A stretch of DNA of 64,000 nt from Phormidium tenue FACHB-886 (GCF_014764505.1 NZ_JACXWX010000023.1:20108-84107); one strand, 5' to 3'. Positions 20,071 through 31,440 are shown, counted from the first letter of the stretch. A program made the numbers and translations. Notes: generated by a model from the sequence alone, not told the origin.

Positions 20071-21168
20071 GTGACACGACTTGTAAAATTTATGCTAGCA
20101 GTTACCGAGATTATTCAAACCCCTGCGACCCAACGTTTAACGAAGCTGTGGTCAGAGCGTTATACACCAGACTTGTTCTCGTTGGCGCCCACCCAAGATT
20201 CGTGGGTGTTTAGAGAATTAGTTGAGGCGTCCTCGCTGCAGGGTCGAGCGGCAACGATCGCCAAACTGCAAGAATCATTAGTGAATTTGAACTGCCAGCT
20301 TGCTGTAATCCAGGCAAAAGCGCTTTATGAATATATCTCTAACGTTGTAAACCTTAGAGAAGCAAGGCAGCTTACAGATTTTGCCTTTCAGATCTATATC
20401 AAGCTGCTGCAAATCTATCAGCAGCCTTCAGCGATCTCGACCTTCCCAATGGATAAACTGTGGGCAAACTCAGCTTATCCACCGATCTCAGCTTGGGGCA
20501 TTCCAAACATTGAAGACTTCGCTAAAGTGATCGAACCCGCTCTTATAGCGCTTCAGAAACAACACGTCGCTTCAATAGACTGGCGCGCCCTCGGTTTCAT
20601 GACCACCCAGCTAAACTTCACCAACAAACTGCTGCTTCAACGGCTAACGCTTGTCGAACAAGCTCTGATCAATCCCTACTTCAAATTCGTTGAAGAACAA
20701 GCTGCTATCCCGTGGCAGCGAGTTTGTGCTGCTGCTGCCAAGCACGAACTTGATTCGCCTGCATTTCTCTTGGTTGAGCAGATGATGCCTTTCTCAACAG
20801 ACATTGCTCGGACCGTGTATCAGGAGTTGGCTCAACAGTTTCCTGAGTATCGCAGCCGCAGGGGAGGGCTAGATAATCAAGATGTAGCCCGATCTTGCCT
20901 GCGAGATTTGGAGATGTTCCAAGCCTATCTATGGCTATCTGTGCTGGAAGATAACATGATGCCCATCAAACAAGAACTTGTTACCTTGTGTGTGATGGTG
21001 GTGGAAACAGTTGAGGTGAAGTGGGAATTAACATCGCAATGGAACCAACTTTTGATTGATGAAATTAACAGCCGCATTACTCCAGATCAACAGGCATTTT
21101 TGCAGCCGTATGTGGAAGGGCTAAAGCAATCGTTTTATGCTAAGCGTCGGCGCTTGGGCATGGGTTGA
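20071..21168 (+). CDS. Conserved-looking protein of unknown function
   Basis: A 365-residue protein that I do not recognise. It appears soluble and mostly helical, with no signal peptide and no enzymatic motif. The C-terminal part (about 255-360) is rich in conserved-looking aromatic and charged residues (CLRDLEMFQAYLWLSVLEDNMMPIKQ). The longest start is a GTG at 20071; an ATG at 20092 gives MLAVTEIIQTP and may be the true start. No strong ribosome-binding site decides between them. It lies 184 bp downstream of pixL on the same strand, so a taxis-related role is possible but unproven. Confidence 0.75.
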   Translation: MTRLVKFMLAVTEIIQTPATQRLTKLWSERYTPDLFSLAPTQDSWVFRELVEASSLQGRAATIAKLQESLVNLNCQLAVIQAKALYEYISNVVNLREARQLTDFAFQIYIKLLQIYQQPSAISTFPMDKLWANSAYPPISAWGIPNIEDFAKVIEPALIALQKQHVASIDWRALGFMTTQLNFTNKLLLQRLTLVEQALINPYFKFVEEQAAIPWQRVCAAAAKHELDSPAFLLVEQMMPFSTDIARTVYQELAQQFPEYRSRRGGLDNQDVARSCLRDLEMFQAYLWLSVLEDNMMPIKQELVTLCVMVVETVEVKWELTSQWNQLLIDEINSRITPDQQAFLQPYVEGLKQSFYAKRRRLGMG

Positions 21169-21384
21169 AAAGAGCGATCGACTGGGTAGGGTTCTACTCA
21201 TCTCCATGGGCTACACTTTACGGGCTAGACTTTATTGCTGTGCTTTCATTTGCTGTGCTTAAGCCTCAAACTGTCTAGCTTTGCTATAGTATCGGTGAAG
21301 TTTGGAATGAAGCGGATTGCAGTGGAGGGCTGACTTCTCTAGCTTTCAGTTTCCCAAATTTTGTCCTTCTATAGCTCTGGATAG

Positions 21385-21849
21385 ATGACGACTCAACTAG
21401 ACGAAGAACGATCGCTCGATATTGCCCAACAGATTAAGAGCAAGGACAACAAGCCGTTTGACAACGCCTGCAAAGCAGCACTGGCGATCGAAAATGCTCG
21501 TTATGTTCAGGGATTTTTAGTGGTGGCTGGACAGCCAAACAAAATCCTTGAACATGCTTGGATCGTGCTGGATGATTCAATTATTGACCCTAGCTGGGTA
21601 CATCTTCATAGGCAAGTTGCCGATCTACACTATTTTGCTGCCCAGTCCTTAACTGTAAAGCAACTTAAGGCAACCCTCGAAGAGAGCAAGGAAGATTACC
21701 CAGAGGATGACCCGCTACCTATTTACGGAGCCATGCCCTACGAGTATTATGGCGAGGTGATGTTGGGCGGCAAGGATTATTTAAAGGCTTACCAAGCGGC
21801 GGAAGCGCAATACAAAGCATTGAACCAGCGGAGCGCTGAGAACAACTAG
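21385..21849 (+). CDS. Unknown protein with a Cys-His-Asp arrangement
   Basis: A 154-residue protein without a named family that I can assign. Cys29 (FDNACKAAL), His57 (LEHAWIVLDD) and Asp68 (IIDPSW) have the order and spacing seen in small papain/transglutaminase-like proteins of phages and bacteria, where EHAW and DPxW motifs are common. The inference is a possible cysteine-hydrolase or transferase-like fold; activity is unknown. No signal peptide is seen. It stands alone between the unknown gene at 20071 and the convergent permease gene. Confidence 0.75.
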   Translation: MTTQLDEERSLDIAQQIKSKDNKPFDNACKAALAIENARYVQGFLVVAGQPNKILEHAWIVLDDSIIDPSWVHLHRQVADLHYFAAQSLTVKQLKATLEESKEDYPEDDPLPIYGAMPYEYYGEVMLGGKDYLKAYQAAEAQYKALNQRSAENN

Positions 21850-21951
21850 CGGCTAGAACAGCTGAGGGCTAGGAATGCCTAGAGATAGAGTGAAAGAGAT
21901 AGCAACCCTTCGGTAGCCTGAACGGTAAACGATCGCCCCAGCCGCTCTGCG

Positions 21952-23898
21952 CTAGCCGCCTACATGAATTGCCGGCCGGCACTCCGGATCTTTCTCAGCC
22001 TTGCGGAGAACTTCACGGGTCACAACCGGGATATCTCCTTCCCCAAACAGAATGAAGCGCAGCAAATATTGAATTGGATTACCTTCTGCCCAGCCAAAGT
22101 AAGCATGCGGCAGCTTGCCAGTTTCGTCTCGAATATACAAAAGGATAGCTGCAATGGCATTTGGGACGGCAGCGCTTTGAGTCCGGAGAATGCGATAATC
22201 ACCAACCTGTACGCCTTCGACGCGAATCGTATCTGCGAACTCTGACGCATCAGAGATCTGAACTTCTAGAAACAGTACAGAATCGGCATCAGGAATGTGG
22301 TTATCTTCGCGGACTTCCTTCTCCTTCGAAAAGTATTCCTGCACATCCCCCGCATTCAATCGATTGGCAATCAGGCGAATCGTCCCTTGATTTTCTTCAG
22401 CAATGAAGCGGTGGGCAGTTTCATCAATTTCAATTCGTTCGGCACGCAGTTCAGTCGATCGCCAGACCCGAGAAACTAGCGATGTCAAAATAATTGCCCC
22501 AATGAAAAAGGCAGCAATGCGGATCCCTTCCGGGCGCTCAATAATATTGGCGATCGTCGTATAGAAAAAGATCAAGGTGATGACGCCAAAGGCAGCCGTT
22601 GTTCGCCTTAGCCGACGACGATGCACAGAGAGCGTCACGGCAAAAGCGGCAGAGCTAATTAGCACCAAGACTCCTGTAGCATAAGCCCCCCCTTGTGCCT
22701 CCACATTGGCTCTAAAGAGAACCGTCACAACAAAAGCGATCGCCGTGTAGACCAGTACTAGCGGTCTGGTTGCTCTAGTCCAATTGGGTGCCATGCCATA
22801 GCGAGGCAGATAGCGAGGCACGATATTTAGCAGTCCTGCCATTGCAGAAGCACCAGCAAACCAAAGAATGGCGATTGTACTGAGATCGTAGAGTGTGCCA
22901 AAGCCGTTACCCAAGTAGCTGTGGGCAAGATAGGCAAGAGCGCGTCCATTGGCTTCCCCTCCTGCCTGAAACTCTGCGGTTGGAATCAACAGCGTTGTCA
23001 CAAAACTGCTGGTGATCAGGAAAAAGCTCATAATCACCGCTGCTAAGGTCAGCAGCTTGTGAGTATTCTGGATGCGTCCTTTAGGTTGTTCTTCCGTGTC
23101 GCTGCTGTTGCCTTGGACAAGCGGCATGACAACCACCCCTGTCTCAAACCCAGACAACCCCAGTGCCAGTTTGGGAAACAGCAGCAAAGACACTCCCAAC
23201 ATGGCTAAAGGATTGCCATGGTTGGTAAATAGCGCACTCTGCCAGTTGGTGATCGTGGCAGGCTGATTGAGAATTTGAAGCAGCCCCGTCGCAACAACCA
23301 CAAGATTGAGGAGCAGATAGCAGCTCACCAGAGAGACAGCAAGCCCGATCGCTTCTCGGAATCCTCTAAGAAAGACTGCGCCCAGCATCGCGATCAGCAG
23401 GAGTGTGATTAGGACTGCCTGCCCATGCAGAAACTCAGGTGCTACCGGGTTCTCGATGATGTGGGCTGTGGCATCTGCAGCCGAAAGGGTGATAGTAATA
23501 ATGAAGTCTGTGGCAACAAATCCCAATAAGCAGAGGACAAACAGCTTGCCCTGCCACCACGGCAGCAGACGCTCAAGCATGGCGATCGATCCTTCCCCAT
23601 GCGGGCTTTTCGCTGCCACCCGTCGGTAAATGGGTAGTGCCCCAAACAGCGTTAGCAGCACCAAGATTAGAGTTGCCAAAGGAGACAAAGCGCCTGCTGC
23701 CAACGCTGCAATTCCCGGTTGGTAGCCCAAGGTTGAAAAATAATCTACACCTGTGAGGCACATGACTTGCCACCAAGGGTGTTTGCGGTGAGGCTCTTTC
23801 TTGCCGTGGGGGCTATCCTTCTCCCGTCGGTTTTCTTCGAGTAACCAACTCACAACGGGTTTACGCCAAGATCGATTGGGATTAGTAGGTTGAGCCAT
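21952..23898 (-). CDS. APC-superfamily permease
   Basis: A 648-residue transporter. A charged cytoplasmic N-terminus (about 40 residues) leads into about 12 hydrophobic segments, starting with [20 protein letters not shown], a helix-1 arrangement of APC-type amino acid or cation transporters. The cytoplasmic C-terminal region (about 480-648) has no enzymatic motif. The substrate is not predictable; amino acids, polyamines or potassium are possible in this superfamily. The ATG is preceded by CGGAGATCT on the coding strand. Two hairpins lie 180-280 bp upstream (24079-24138, 24145-24177) and could belong to its leader. Confidence 0.88.
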   Translation of the reverse strand: MAQPTNPNRSWRKPVVSWLLEENRREKDSPHGKKEPHRKHPWWQVMCLTGVDYFSTLGYQPGIAALAAGALSPLATLILVLLTLFGALPIYRRVAAKSPHGEGSIAMLERLLPWWQGKLFVLCLLGFVATDFIITITLSAADATAHIIENPVAPEFLHGQAVLITLLLIAMLGAVFLRGFREAIGLAVSLVSCYLLLNLVVVATGLLQILNQPATITNWQSALFTNHGNPLAMLGVSLLLFPKLALGLSGFETGVVVMPLVQGNSSDTEEQPKGRIQNTHKLLTLAAVIMSFFLITSSFVTTLLIPTAEFQAGGEANGRALAYLAHSYLGNGFGTLYDLSTIAILWFAGASAMAGLLNIVPRYLPRYGMAPNWTRATRPLVLVYTAIAFVVTVLFRANVEAQGGAYATGVLVLISSAAFAVTLSVHRRRLRRTTAAFGVITLIFFYTTIANIIERPEGIRIAAFFIGAIILTSLVSRVWRSTELRAERIEIDETAHRFIAEENQGTIRLIANRLNAGDVQEYFSKEKEVREDNHIPDADSVLFLEVQISDASEFADTIRVEGVQVGDYRILRTQSAAVPNAIAAILLYIRDETGKLPHAYFGWAEGNPIQYLLRFILFGEGDIPVVTREVLRKAEKDPECRPAIHVGG

Positions 23899-24078
23899 CT
23901 AGATCTCCGAGGTAGTGCAGCGATTCCGAGGTAGTGCAACGATAGTGTGGCGGGTGCGGAAGTTTGTGCCGAAATCGAAGCAACAGACTTAAAAATTTTA
24001 TAGCTCTATGGTTAAGGTATCGTCTTGCCTCAGTGAGAAAGATTTCTCCTGATGAATAGGCGAGCCCCAGCTTAGCTA

Positions 24079-24138
24079 TTTCCTGCCCGTATATTCTGTC
24101 GGTTGATTAGCCAACCGACAGAATATACGGGCAGGAAA
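24079..24138. repeat. perfect 27-bp inverted repeat, 6-nt loop
   Basis: Arms 24079-24105 and 24112-24138 are exact reverse complements around the loop ATTAGC. It lies between two minus-strand genes. Neither strand has a T-run after the stem, so a standard intrinsic terminator is unlikely. Options are an RNA stability element, a leader structure of the permease or a REP/MITE-like insertion. Confidence 0.8.
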
Positions 24139-24144
24139 GCGAAT

Positions 24145-24177
24145 CAGCGCTTAGCCCACCCAAGGCGAGCGACGCTG
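24145..24177 (-). other. second hairpin next to the 27-bp repeat
   Basis: On the minus strand a CAGCG/CGCTG stem continues, across a bulge, into GCTCGCC pairing with GGTGGGC (two wobble pairs, loop of three). Together with the adjacent repeat it makes a structured RNA segment upstream of the permease. No known riboswitch consensus was recognised. Confidence 0.35.
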
Positions 24178-24296
24178 ACACTGCGTGTTTAGGTGGCTCC
24201 GATTTCCCTAGTTCAAACGGCTCGATCGAGACAACCCTGCCGCACGCCGGGCTACCCGATCTCCCCCTCAAGCAGTTGGAATCACTGTATTACTCC

Positions 24297-25202
24297 TCAC
24301 CTAGAACCATAAAGAGCTTCCAGCAGATCGGGCTGTCTCTGGTTCTCTGCGCCTGCCTCCAAGATCGTCTGCACGGCTGGATACCCTCGCAGCCCAACCT
24401 CCGTCACTTTGCCATTGTAGACCAACGTGTAATAGGCAACGATGGGAAACGAATGGATAGCGCGAATGAACTGCGGCTGTTCGTTGCTCTGCAGCAGCGA
24501 CTCTAGCGAATCCTGCCGATCGACCACAAGCTCCATCCATGCCTGATAGTGCTTTTCTTTGGCCCAGTCATGAGAAACACAGGGAGAATTTTCCTGATCG
24601 CGATAGGGTTCTAGCAGATGCAACCGCAACCGTTTGACGGCAGGCTGTTGGCTCCAGGGTTCAGCTAGCTGCTCAACGAGATACTGACGAAATTGTGCAG
24701 TGTCGATCGCCTCTCTTTGCTGGAAGCACAGCATGAAGCTGGGAAAATGCGGTTCACCGTTTAGGGTGGGGTCATTTAACCGATCAACAAATGTATGGGC
24801 GTTGTTGCCCACTGCGGATAGCGTGGCATTGCGATCGCACAAATTTTGCTCGTCTTTAAAGATGTATTGGGTGTTGAGCGGGCTATTGCCAAAGGTTTGC
24901 TGATCGGCTTTGGTGAGAAAAAGAGTTTCTGCGACGCCATGAGGTTGATCTACCTCAGCCAGAGTAGAGTCAGTTTCGGCGGTGGTAGAGCGCAGCGCCC
25001 AAACAGGCGCTAAGTGCAGTAAGCGGTACTGGTAAAGCCCCGGAGTGCGGGCAACCATGACGCTATGAACATCTCGCCAATAGCGGTAGGACACCTCCAG
25101 CGGCACATCTTTCCGCCACCAGCCAAAAACCGTTGCTGCATGAGCTGCAGCATTTTCTTTAGCCGCTACATCCACATCTTGATCGGGTTTAACATCTGGC
25201 AT
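24297..25202 (-). CDS. EthD-like dimeric alpha/beta-barrel protein
   Basis: A 301-residue protein. The N-terminal half matches the EthD / stress-responsive barrel pattern (WWRKDVPLEVSYRYWRDVHS, then ARTPGLYQYRLLHLAP). A second, weaker barrel-like half follows (QFRQYLVEQLAEPW). The family often binds or converts hydrophobic small molecules, but no specific reaction can be named. The open frame extends to 25289, but those extra residues are not family-like, so the ATG at 25202 (MPDVKPDQDV) was preferred. It is a single gene, with the structured region at 24079-24177 downstream. Confidence 0.78.
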   Translation of the reverse strand: MPDVKPDQDVDVAAKENAAAHAATVFGWWRKDVPLEVSYRYWRDVHSVMVARTPGLYQYRLLHLAPVWALRSTTAETDSTLAEVDQPHGVAETLFLTKADQQTFGNSPLNTQYIFKDEQNLCDRNATLSAVGNNAHTFVDRLNDPTLNGEPHFPSFMLCFQQREAIDTAQFRQYLVEQLAEPWSQQPAVKRLRLHLLEPYRDQENSPCVSHDWAKEKHYQAWMELVVDRQDSLESLLQSNEQPQFIRAIHSFPIVAYYTLVYNGKVTEVGLRGYPAVQTILEAGAENQRQPDLLEALYGSR

Positions 25203-25356
25203 ATTGGTGCACCCTTCCCCAGCTTGATCTAGCTTCTTTAAACTTCCATCCCCGTGATTACAAATTCTGTTGCTGATGCAATCCATCAAGTGATAGAGGT
25301 TCGCTACTGTGCTCCTGCGTTAGGGATGAACAGTACATCCCAGTGGCAGCAAAGCA

Positions 25357-25551
25357 ATGAATAGCGACCGCACAAATCCTAAAAATACTTCTACTGAGCC
25401 AAATACAAAACCAGAGAACACGGGAATAGAACCGCAGGATCCACAGCCGGAATCTGGCGATCTTGCCGCTGAGCAGGCAGAGACGAGACAGAGTTCTCCA
25501 GCTTCTCCGCGCGTCAGTGAGAAGACAGAGGAAGCCCAAGAAGAAGCCTAG
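25357..25551 (+). CDS. small acidic low-complexity protein (doubtful)
   Basis: A 64-codon frame rich in Glu, Pro, Ser and Thr (for example EPQDPQPESGDLAAE), predicted to be disordered. It starts with ATG without a clear ribosome-binding site, and its promoter region would be shared with the divergent EthD-like gene. It has no recognisable family. It may be a real small protein or a chance frame. Confidence 0.35.
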   Translation: MNSDRTNPKNTSTEPNTKPENTGIEPQDPQPESGDLAAEQAETRQSSPASPRVSEKTEEAQEEA

Positions 25552-25734
25552 ATGAGCATGCCGATCGTCTAGCTGCGATCAAGTTTGGGTTGGGATTTGG
25601 AAAGGGGTTGCAGGCGATTATGCTAAAGCAATGCTGAGCACGCTTTCCAAGTCCTGCTTCTTGCAGAGGGCTAGAGATATCCTGGTTCTGGGATGCCAAA
25701 GTGCTTCTCTTATGAAATTTTCTTTTAGAAGAAT

Positions 25735-26040
25735 CTATGGCGATCGTAATTCTGCCATGAGTAAATTAAGTCGCTCTGCCACATCAGCTCGACCTTCTGG
25801 GTCAGCATCTCGCAGAAAGACATCCACAATGAACCAACGACACAAAACTGGATCAAGCTGCACCAGCCGCAGCATGACTTGATTGAGAACTTCAGTCATC
25901 AATGGATTGGGTAGACGGCGCAGCTCATCTCGGATGATTAGTGCATCCTCAACTTCAGTTTGTTTTGCTCTTAGCACAGCGTTAACGACTACTTCAACAA
26001 GCTGACTGAGATTAATCTCTGGCTGATTCGTTTCGTCCAT
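25735..26040 (-). CDS. small helical protein of unknown function
   Basis: A 101-residue, mostly helical, acidic protein (NLSQLVEVVVNAVLRAK, then RDELRRLPNPLMTEVLNQVM). It has no signal peptide, membrane segment or known motif. It starts with ATG at 26040 and is divergent from the large hybrid kinase gene, so a shared promoter region of about 280 bp is likely. The balanced composition and clean length support a real gene. Confidence 0.6.
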   Translation of the reverse strand: MDETNQPEINLSQLVEVVVNAVLRAKQTEVEDALIIRDELRRLPNPLMTEVLNQVMLRLVQLDPVLCRWFIVDVFLRDADPEGRADVAERLNLLMAELRSP

Positions 26041-26323
26041 TTCTCAAAATAAATTTTTAACTATTATTACTTTGATGAGCGGTTGATTTGGCAACCGAGC
26101 GCGTGCCGGATAATGTATCTGTACTGATTAACTTCGTACTGAATACGGATTGACAACAATCAAACTCTCAGCTGGGCAGGCAATCTATAATCCATGCCTA
26201 ACCCCTCAGACAGAGACAGATGGCTCTCTGCATCTTGGATAATCTTACAAGGTATAACTCTGGGCAGTGTCATCGAACCAGAGTTTTATCTTAAGCTCTC
26301 CTCAAAGTGTGAACTAACTCCCT

Positions 26324-29300
26324 ATGCAAACTGCACTTACCCCCAGCGAGACCAATCCTTTCGATCTTGAGCAGCTTCTCAAAACGCTTGTCGAAATTAA
26401 GAGTGGCAACTTCTCCGCCCGGATGCCTGCTGAGCAAACTGGGCTGGCTGGAGAAATCGCTACAACCCTGAACGACATTATTGAGATGAACGCCAAAATG
26501 GCGGCAGAGCTAGCTCAAATCAGTACTGTGGTTGGGAAAGAGGGCAAGATTCATGAACGGGCTTCGCTGGATGGGGCACAAGGCGCTTGGAGGCTGAGCA
26601 TTGAATCTATTAATGCGCTGATCGGCGATCTGGTGCAGCCGATGGCAGAAACAACCCGAGTGATTCGGGCTGTTGCCAATGGGGATTTGTCCCATACGAT
26701 CGCCACCGACATTCAAGGCAAGCCGCTACAGGGGGAGTTCCTGCAAACTGCCCAGATTGTCAACACAATGGTGGATCAGCTCAACTCGTTTGCCTCAGAG
26801 GTGACGCGTGTGGCGCGCGAGGTGGGAACCGAGGGCAAGCTGGGCGTGCAGGCAAACGTCCGGGGCGTGGCAGGCACCTGGAAGGATTTGACCGACAGCG
26901 TCAACTCGATGGCAGGCAACCTGACGGCTCAAGTTCGTAACATCGCTGAAGTGACCACCGCTGTAGCAAACGGCGATCTCTCTAAGAAAATTACCGTCGA
27001 TGTCAAAGGCGAGATCCTGGAGCTGAAAGACACGATCAATATCATGGTGGACCAGCTCAACTCGTTTGCCTCGGAGGTAACGCGCGTGGCGCGCGAGGTG
27101 GGAACCGAGGGCAAGCTGGGCGTGCAGGCAAACGTCCGGGGTGTGGCGGGCACCTGGAAGGATTTGACCGACAGCGTCAACTCGATGGCAGGCAACCTGA
27201 CGGCTCAAGTTCGTAATATCGCCGAAGTGACGACCGCTGTGGCAAACGGCGATCTCTCTAAGAAAATTACCGTCGATGTCAAAGGCGAAATTCTGGAGCT
27301 AAAAGACACGATCAACACGATGGTGGACCAGCTCAGCTCGTTTGCCTCGGAGGTGACGCGCGTGGCGCGCGAGGTGGGTGCAGAAGGCAAGCTGGGCGGG
27401 CAGGCAGATGTGAAGGGCGTGGCGGGCACCTGGAAGGATTTGACCGACAGCGTCAACTCGATGGCAGGCAACCTGACAGCTCAAGTTCGTAACATCGCCG
27501 AAGTGACGACCGCTGTAGCAAACGGCGATCTCTCTAAGAAAATTACCGTCGATGTCAAAGGTGAGATTCTGGAGCTAAAAGACACGATCAACACGATGGT
27601 GGACCAGCTCAACTCGTTTGCCTCGGAGGTGACGCGCGTGGCGCGCGAGGTGGGAACTGAAGGCAAGCTGGGCGTACAAGCTTATGTGCGCGGTGTGGGT
27701 GGCACCTGGAAAGACTTGACCGATAACGTGAACTTGATGGCAGGCAACCTGACAGCCCAAGTTCGTAACATCGCTGAAGTGGCGACGGCGATCGCCAACG
27801 GCAACCTGTCTCGCAAGATCACGGTCGATGTCAAAGGCGAGATCCTCGATCTAAAAAACACGATCAACACGATGGTGGATCAGCTCAGCTCGTTTGCCTC
27901 GGAGGTAACGCGTGTGGCGCGCGAGGTAGGCACCGAAGGCAAGCTGGGCGGGCAGGCGCAGGTGACAGGCGTAGCGGGCACCTGGAAAGATTTGACCGAC
28001 AACGTGAACTCGATGGCAAGCAACCTGACGGCTCAGGTGCGGGGAATTGCCAAAGTGGTGACCGCCGTAGCAAACGGCGATCTAAAGCGCAAGCTGATGC
28101 TAGATGCCAAAGGGGAGATCGAAACGCTGGCAGATACGATCAACGAAATGATCGATACGCTGGCAACGTTTGCCGACCAGGTGACGACGGTGGCACGCGA
28201 AGTGGGGATTGAAGGCAAACTGGGCGGGCAGGCAAAAGTGCCCGGTGCATCGGGGACATGGCGCGACCTGACCGACAACGTAAACGAACTGGCAGCAAAT
28301 CTCACCACCCAGGTAAGAGCGATCGCAGAAGTGGCAACGGCCGTGACCAAAGGAGATTTAACCCGATCGATCGCCGTAGAAACACAGGGTGAGGTGGCAG
28401 TCCTCAAGGACAACATCAACCAGATGATCGCCAATCTGCGCGAAACCACCCAAAAGAACACCGAGCAAGACTGGCTCAAAACTAACCTGGCGAAATTTAC
28501 CCGCATGCTGCAGGGGCAGCGAGACCTGGAAACCGTCTCCAAGCTGATCTTGTCGGAGCTGGCTCCGCTGGTTTCGGCGCAGCATGGCGTGTTCTATATG
28601 ATGGAAGCCAGCGATATCCACGTCCCCTATCTCAAGCTGCTCAGTACCTACGCCTACCGGGAGCGCAAGCATCTTGCCAACCGCTTCCACTTGGGCGAAG
28701 GGCTGGTGGGGCAATGCGCTTTAGAAAAAGAGCGGATTTTGATTACGGAAGTGCCCCACGACTACATCAAGATCAGCTCTGGGCTGGGCGAAGCAACCCC
28801 GATAAACGCGGTGGTGCTGCCGGTGCTGTTTGAAGGACAAGTCACCGCCGTCATTGAGCTGGCATCCTTCCGTCGCTTTAGCGAAATTCACCTGACGTTC
28901 TTTGATCAGCTCACCGAGAGTATTGCGATCGTCTTGAATACGATCGCCGCCAGTATGCGAACAGAGGAGCTCCTCAAGCAATCGCAATCGCTGGCAGAAG
29001 AGCTGCAGTCTCAGCAAAAAGAGCTGACTGGAACCAACCAACGGCTAGAGCAGCAGGCGCACTCGCTCAAAGCCTCAGAGGACTTGCTGAAAAATCAGCA
29101 GGAACAACTGCAGCTAACCAACGAAGAACTGCAGGAAAAAGCTGAACTGCTAGCGCTCCAAAATCGAGAAGTTGAACGCAAAAACCAGGAGATTGAGCAG
29201 GCACGGCGATCGCTAGAGGAAAAAGCCGAACAGCTTGCCCTCAGCTCCAAATATAAGTCCGAATTCCTGGCAAACATGTCGCATGAGCTGCGGACACCTC

Positions 29301-31348
29301 TGAATAGTTTGCTGATTCTGGCGCGGCTGCTTTCGGAAAACAGTGAGAAAAACCTCACGCAGAAGCAGGTGGAGTATGCCTCCACCATCTACAGCTCCGG
29401 CAATGACCTACTCGGGCTAATTAACGACATTCTAGACCTCGCCAAGATCGAGTCGGGAACGATGTCGTTTGAAATCGAGCCGACTTCCTTTGCCGATCTG
29501 CGCCGTCAGCTCGATCGCACCTTTAGCCAAATCGCTCAAGATCGCAAGCTCGACTTTCAAATTCATCTGGCTGAAACCCTGCCCCGTACCCTCTATACGG
29601 ACGCAAAACGGCTGCAGCAGGTGTTGAAGAACCTGCTATCGAATGCGTTTAAGTTTACCGAGCAAGGGCAAGTCAAACTGGAGGTTAGTTTGGCGACGCA
29701 GGGCTGGAGCTACAACCACGAAGCTCTAAATCAAGCGGATCAGGTGCTTGCCTTTGCCGTTTCTGATACTGGCATCGGCATTGCCCCGGATAAACAGCAG
29801 GTGATTTTTGAAGCATTTCAGCAGGCAGATGGCACGACCTCCCGCAAATATGGAGGAACGGGGCTGGGCTTGTCGATTAGCCGTGAGATCGCTCGGCTGT
29901 TGGGGGGTGAAATCCGTCTGGTTAGCGAAGTTGGGAAAGGCAGCACGTTTACACTCTATCTGCCGCAGACTAACCTGGTGCCCTGGAAGGACAGAGAGAG
30001 CAGTGAACCCAGTTCGCTAGCCCCAGAGATGACACAAGCTGTCATTAGTCCGGTGATTGCTACCAAAACCCCACCAGCTGTATCTACGGTGGCGCAAGAG
30101 CCTTCGCCATTGACTATGCCACTGTCTGCAGATGTAGAAGACGATCGAGAAAACCTGCAGCCTCACGATCGCACCCTGTTGATCATTGAAGATGACGTGA
30201 GCTTTGCCCGCATTTTGATTGACATCGCCCGGCAGCAAGGCTTCAAGGGACTTGTGGCAACCCGTGGCGATGTGGGGCTAGAAATGGCGCAGCAGTTTAA
30301 GCCGGCTGCCATTATGCTAGATATCCGGCTACCTGTTTTAGACGGTTGGACGGTTTTAGATCGTCTCAAACACAATCCCGATACGCGCCATATCCCTGTG
30401 CATGTCATGTCGGTTGAAGAGGGGCTACAGCGCTCTCTGCAGCAAGGGGCGATCGCCTGTTTGCAAAAGCCAATCAGTAGTGATGTTCTTCTGAATGCAT
30501 TGGCAAGAATCAGGGAGTTTGTGGATCGTCCGGTGAAGGCACTGCTGATCGTGGAAGACGATGAACTGCAGCGTCAAAGCATTGCCGACCTGGTTGGCAC
30601 TGAGGACGTGATCACCACAACCGTTGGCACCGGCATAGAAGCTCTAGAAGCCCTTAGAAGCAACCATTTTGATTGTCTTGTGCTGGATTTAGGGCTGCCA
30701 GATATGAATGGGTTTGAGCTAATCGAGCAGATTAAGCAAGAACCTAGATTTGGCTATTTGCCGATCGTAGTCTACACGGGCAAGGAACTCACCGCACAGG
30801 AAGAAACAATACTGCGACATATTGCGAACACGGTCATTATTAAAGATGCCCGCTCGCCAGAACGACTACTGGATGTTTTAGATGAAACGGCGCTGTTTTT
30901 ACACCGAGTCCAAGCAAATTTACCTGCTCCCAAGCGGCAGATCCTAGAGCAGCTACGGCAGAGCAATCCGGAGCTGGCAGGCAAAAAGGTGCTGATTGTC
31001 GATGATGATGTGCGGAACATTTTTGCGCTGACCAGCTTACTGGAGCGTTACCAAATGCAGATACTCTATGCTGAAAACGGTCGAGATGGTATAGAGACTC
31101 TGCGAAACAATCCAGATATCAACATTGTGTTGATGGATGTGATGATGCCTCAGATGGATGGCTACGAAACTACACAAGCGATTCGTCGGCTTGGTCAGTT
31201 TGCAAACCTGCCTATTATTGCACTCACTGCCAAAGCGATGATGGGCGATCGGGAGAAGTGTATGCAGGCAGGAGCCTCTGACTACATCACAAAACCTGTT
31301 GACATCGAACACTTGCTGTCGCTTATCCGAGTTTGGCTGCACAAATGA
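26324..31348 (+). CDS. hybrid histidine kinase with tandem HAMP domains and three receivers
   Basis: Large cytoplasmic sensor kinase, 1674 residues. Order: divergent N-terminal HAMP-like part; six 92-residue HAMP units at residues 150-701; GAF (about 730-870); coiled coil; HisKA with His in NMSHELRTP; ATPase ([22 protein letters not shown]); receivers starting near 1283, 1406 and 1555 with Asp in [14 protein letters not shown] and LMDVMMP. No membrane segment is seen. The layout resembles fungal group III (Nik1-type) osmosensing kinases and their bacterial counterparts. A second hybrid kinase follows after 92 bp on the same strand, suggesting a phosphorelay unit. The trigger is unknown. Confidence 0.93.
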   Translation: MQTALTPSETNPFDLEQLLKTLVEIKSGNFSARMPAEQTGLAGEIATTLNDIIEMNAKMAAELAQISTVVGKEGKIHERASLDGAQGAWRLSIESINALIGDLVQPMAETTRVIRAVANGDLSHTIATDIQGKPLQGEFLQTAQIVNTMVDQLNSFASEVTRVAREVGTEGKLGVQANVRGVAGTWKDLTDSVNSMAGNLTAQVRNIAEVTTAVANGDLSKKITVDVKGEILELKDTINIMVDQLNSFASEVTRVAREVGTEGKLGVQANVRGVAGTWKDLTDSVNSMAGNLTAQVRNIAEVTTAVANGDLSKKITVDVKGEILELKDTINTMVDQLSSFASEVTRVAREVGAEGKLGGQADVKGVAGTWKDLTDSVNSMAGNLTAQVRNIAEVTTAVANGDLSKKITVDVKGEILELKDTINTMVDQLNSFASEVTRVAREVGTEGKLGVQAYVRGVGGTWKDLTDNVNLMAGNLTAQVRNIAEVATAIANGNLSRKITVDVKGEILDLKNTINTMVDQLSSFASEVTRVAREVGTEGKLGGQAQVTGVAGTWKDLTDNVNSMASNLTAQVRGIAKVVTAVANGDLKRKLMLDAKGEIETLADTINEMIDTLATFADQVTTVAREVGIEGKLGGQAKVPGASGTWRDLTDNVNELAANLTTQVRAIAEVATAVTKGDLTRSIAVETQGEVAVLKDNINQMIANLRETTQKNTEQDWLKTNLAKFTRMLQGQRDLETVSKLILSELAPLVSAQHGVFYMMEASDIHVPYLKLLSTYAYRERKHLANRFHLGEGLVGQCALEKERILITEVPHDYIKISSGLGEATPINAVVLPVLFEGQVTAVIELASFRRFSEIHLTFFDQLTESIAIVLNTIAASMRTEELLKQSQSLAEELQSQQKELTGTNQRLEQQAHSLKASEDLLKNQQEQLQLTNEELQEKAELLALQNREVERKNQEIEQARRSLEEKAEQLALSSKYKSEFLANMSHELRTPLNSLLILARLLSENSEKNLTQKQVEYASTIYSSGNDLLGLINDILDLAKIESGTMSFEIEPTSFADLRRQLDRTFSQIAQDRKLDFQIHLAETLPRTLYTDAKRLQQVLKNLLSNAFKFTEQGQVKLEVSLATQGWSYNHEALNQADQVLAFAVSDTGIGIAPDKQQVIFEAFQQADGTTSRKYGGTGLGLSISREIARLLGGEIRLVSEVGKGSTFTLYLPQTNLVPWKDRESSEPSSLAPEMTQAVISPVIATKTPPAVSTVAQEPSPLTMPLSADVEDDRENLQPHDRTLLIIEDDVSFARILIDIARQQGFKGLVATRGDVGLEMAQQFKPAAIMLDIRLPVLDGWTVLDRLKHNPDTRHIPVHVMSVEEGLQRSLQQGAIACLQKPISSDVLLNALARIREFVDRPVKALLIVEDDELQRQSIADLVGTEDVITTTVGTGIEALEALRSNHFDCLVLDLGLPDMNGFELIEQIKQEPRFGYLPIVVYTGKELTAQEETILRHIANTVIIKDARSPERLLDVLDETALFLHRVQANLPAPKRQILEQLRQSNPELAGKKVLIVDDDVRNIFALTSLLERYQMQILYAENGRDGIETLRNNPDINIVLMDVMMPQMDGYETTQAIRRLGQFANLPIIALTAKAMMGDREKCMQAGASDYITKPVDIEHLLSLIRVWLHK
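26771..28426 (+). repeat. six tandem 276-bp units encoding HAMP domains
   Basis: Units start at 26771, 27047, 27323, 27599, 27875 and 28151, each exactly 276 bp (92 codons). The first four are close to identical at DNA level, the fifth slightly and the sixth clearly diverged. This indicates recent amplification or ongoing homogenisation. Confidence 0.9.
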
Positions 31349-31440
31349 GACAATAGATTGTAAACTGTTTGTTTTCGCTTCTCAAGGAGAAGAATGCTGC
31401 TGCGATCTGACCCGTCCTACCCTCTATTCTGCTTTCCTCT

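Noticed and set aside
24180..24260. possible tRNA-like segment
   Set aside because: No acceptor stem, anticodon arm or proper T-loop could be built.
23899..24296. possible c-di-AMP (ydaO-type) riboswitch before the permease
   Set aside because: The region is structured, but the conserved ydaO sequence blocks could not be found.
24292..24300. ACTCCTCAC, resembling the conserved core of the cyanobacterial small RNA Yfr1
   Set aside because: The full core (ACUCCUCACAC) and its flanking stems are absent, and it overlaps the end of a coding gene.
26795..27471. several minus-strand frames with repeated sequence
   Set aside because: They mirror the 276-bp HAMP repeats of the kinase gene; the apparent repeats are only the antisense reading.
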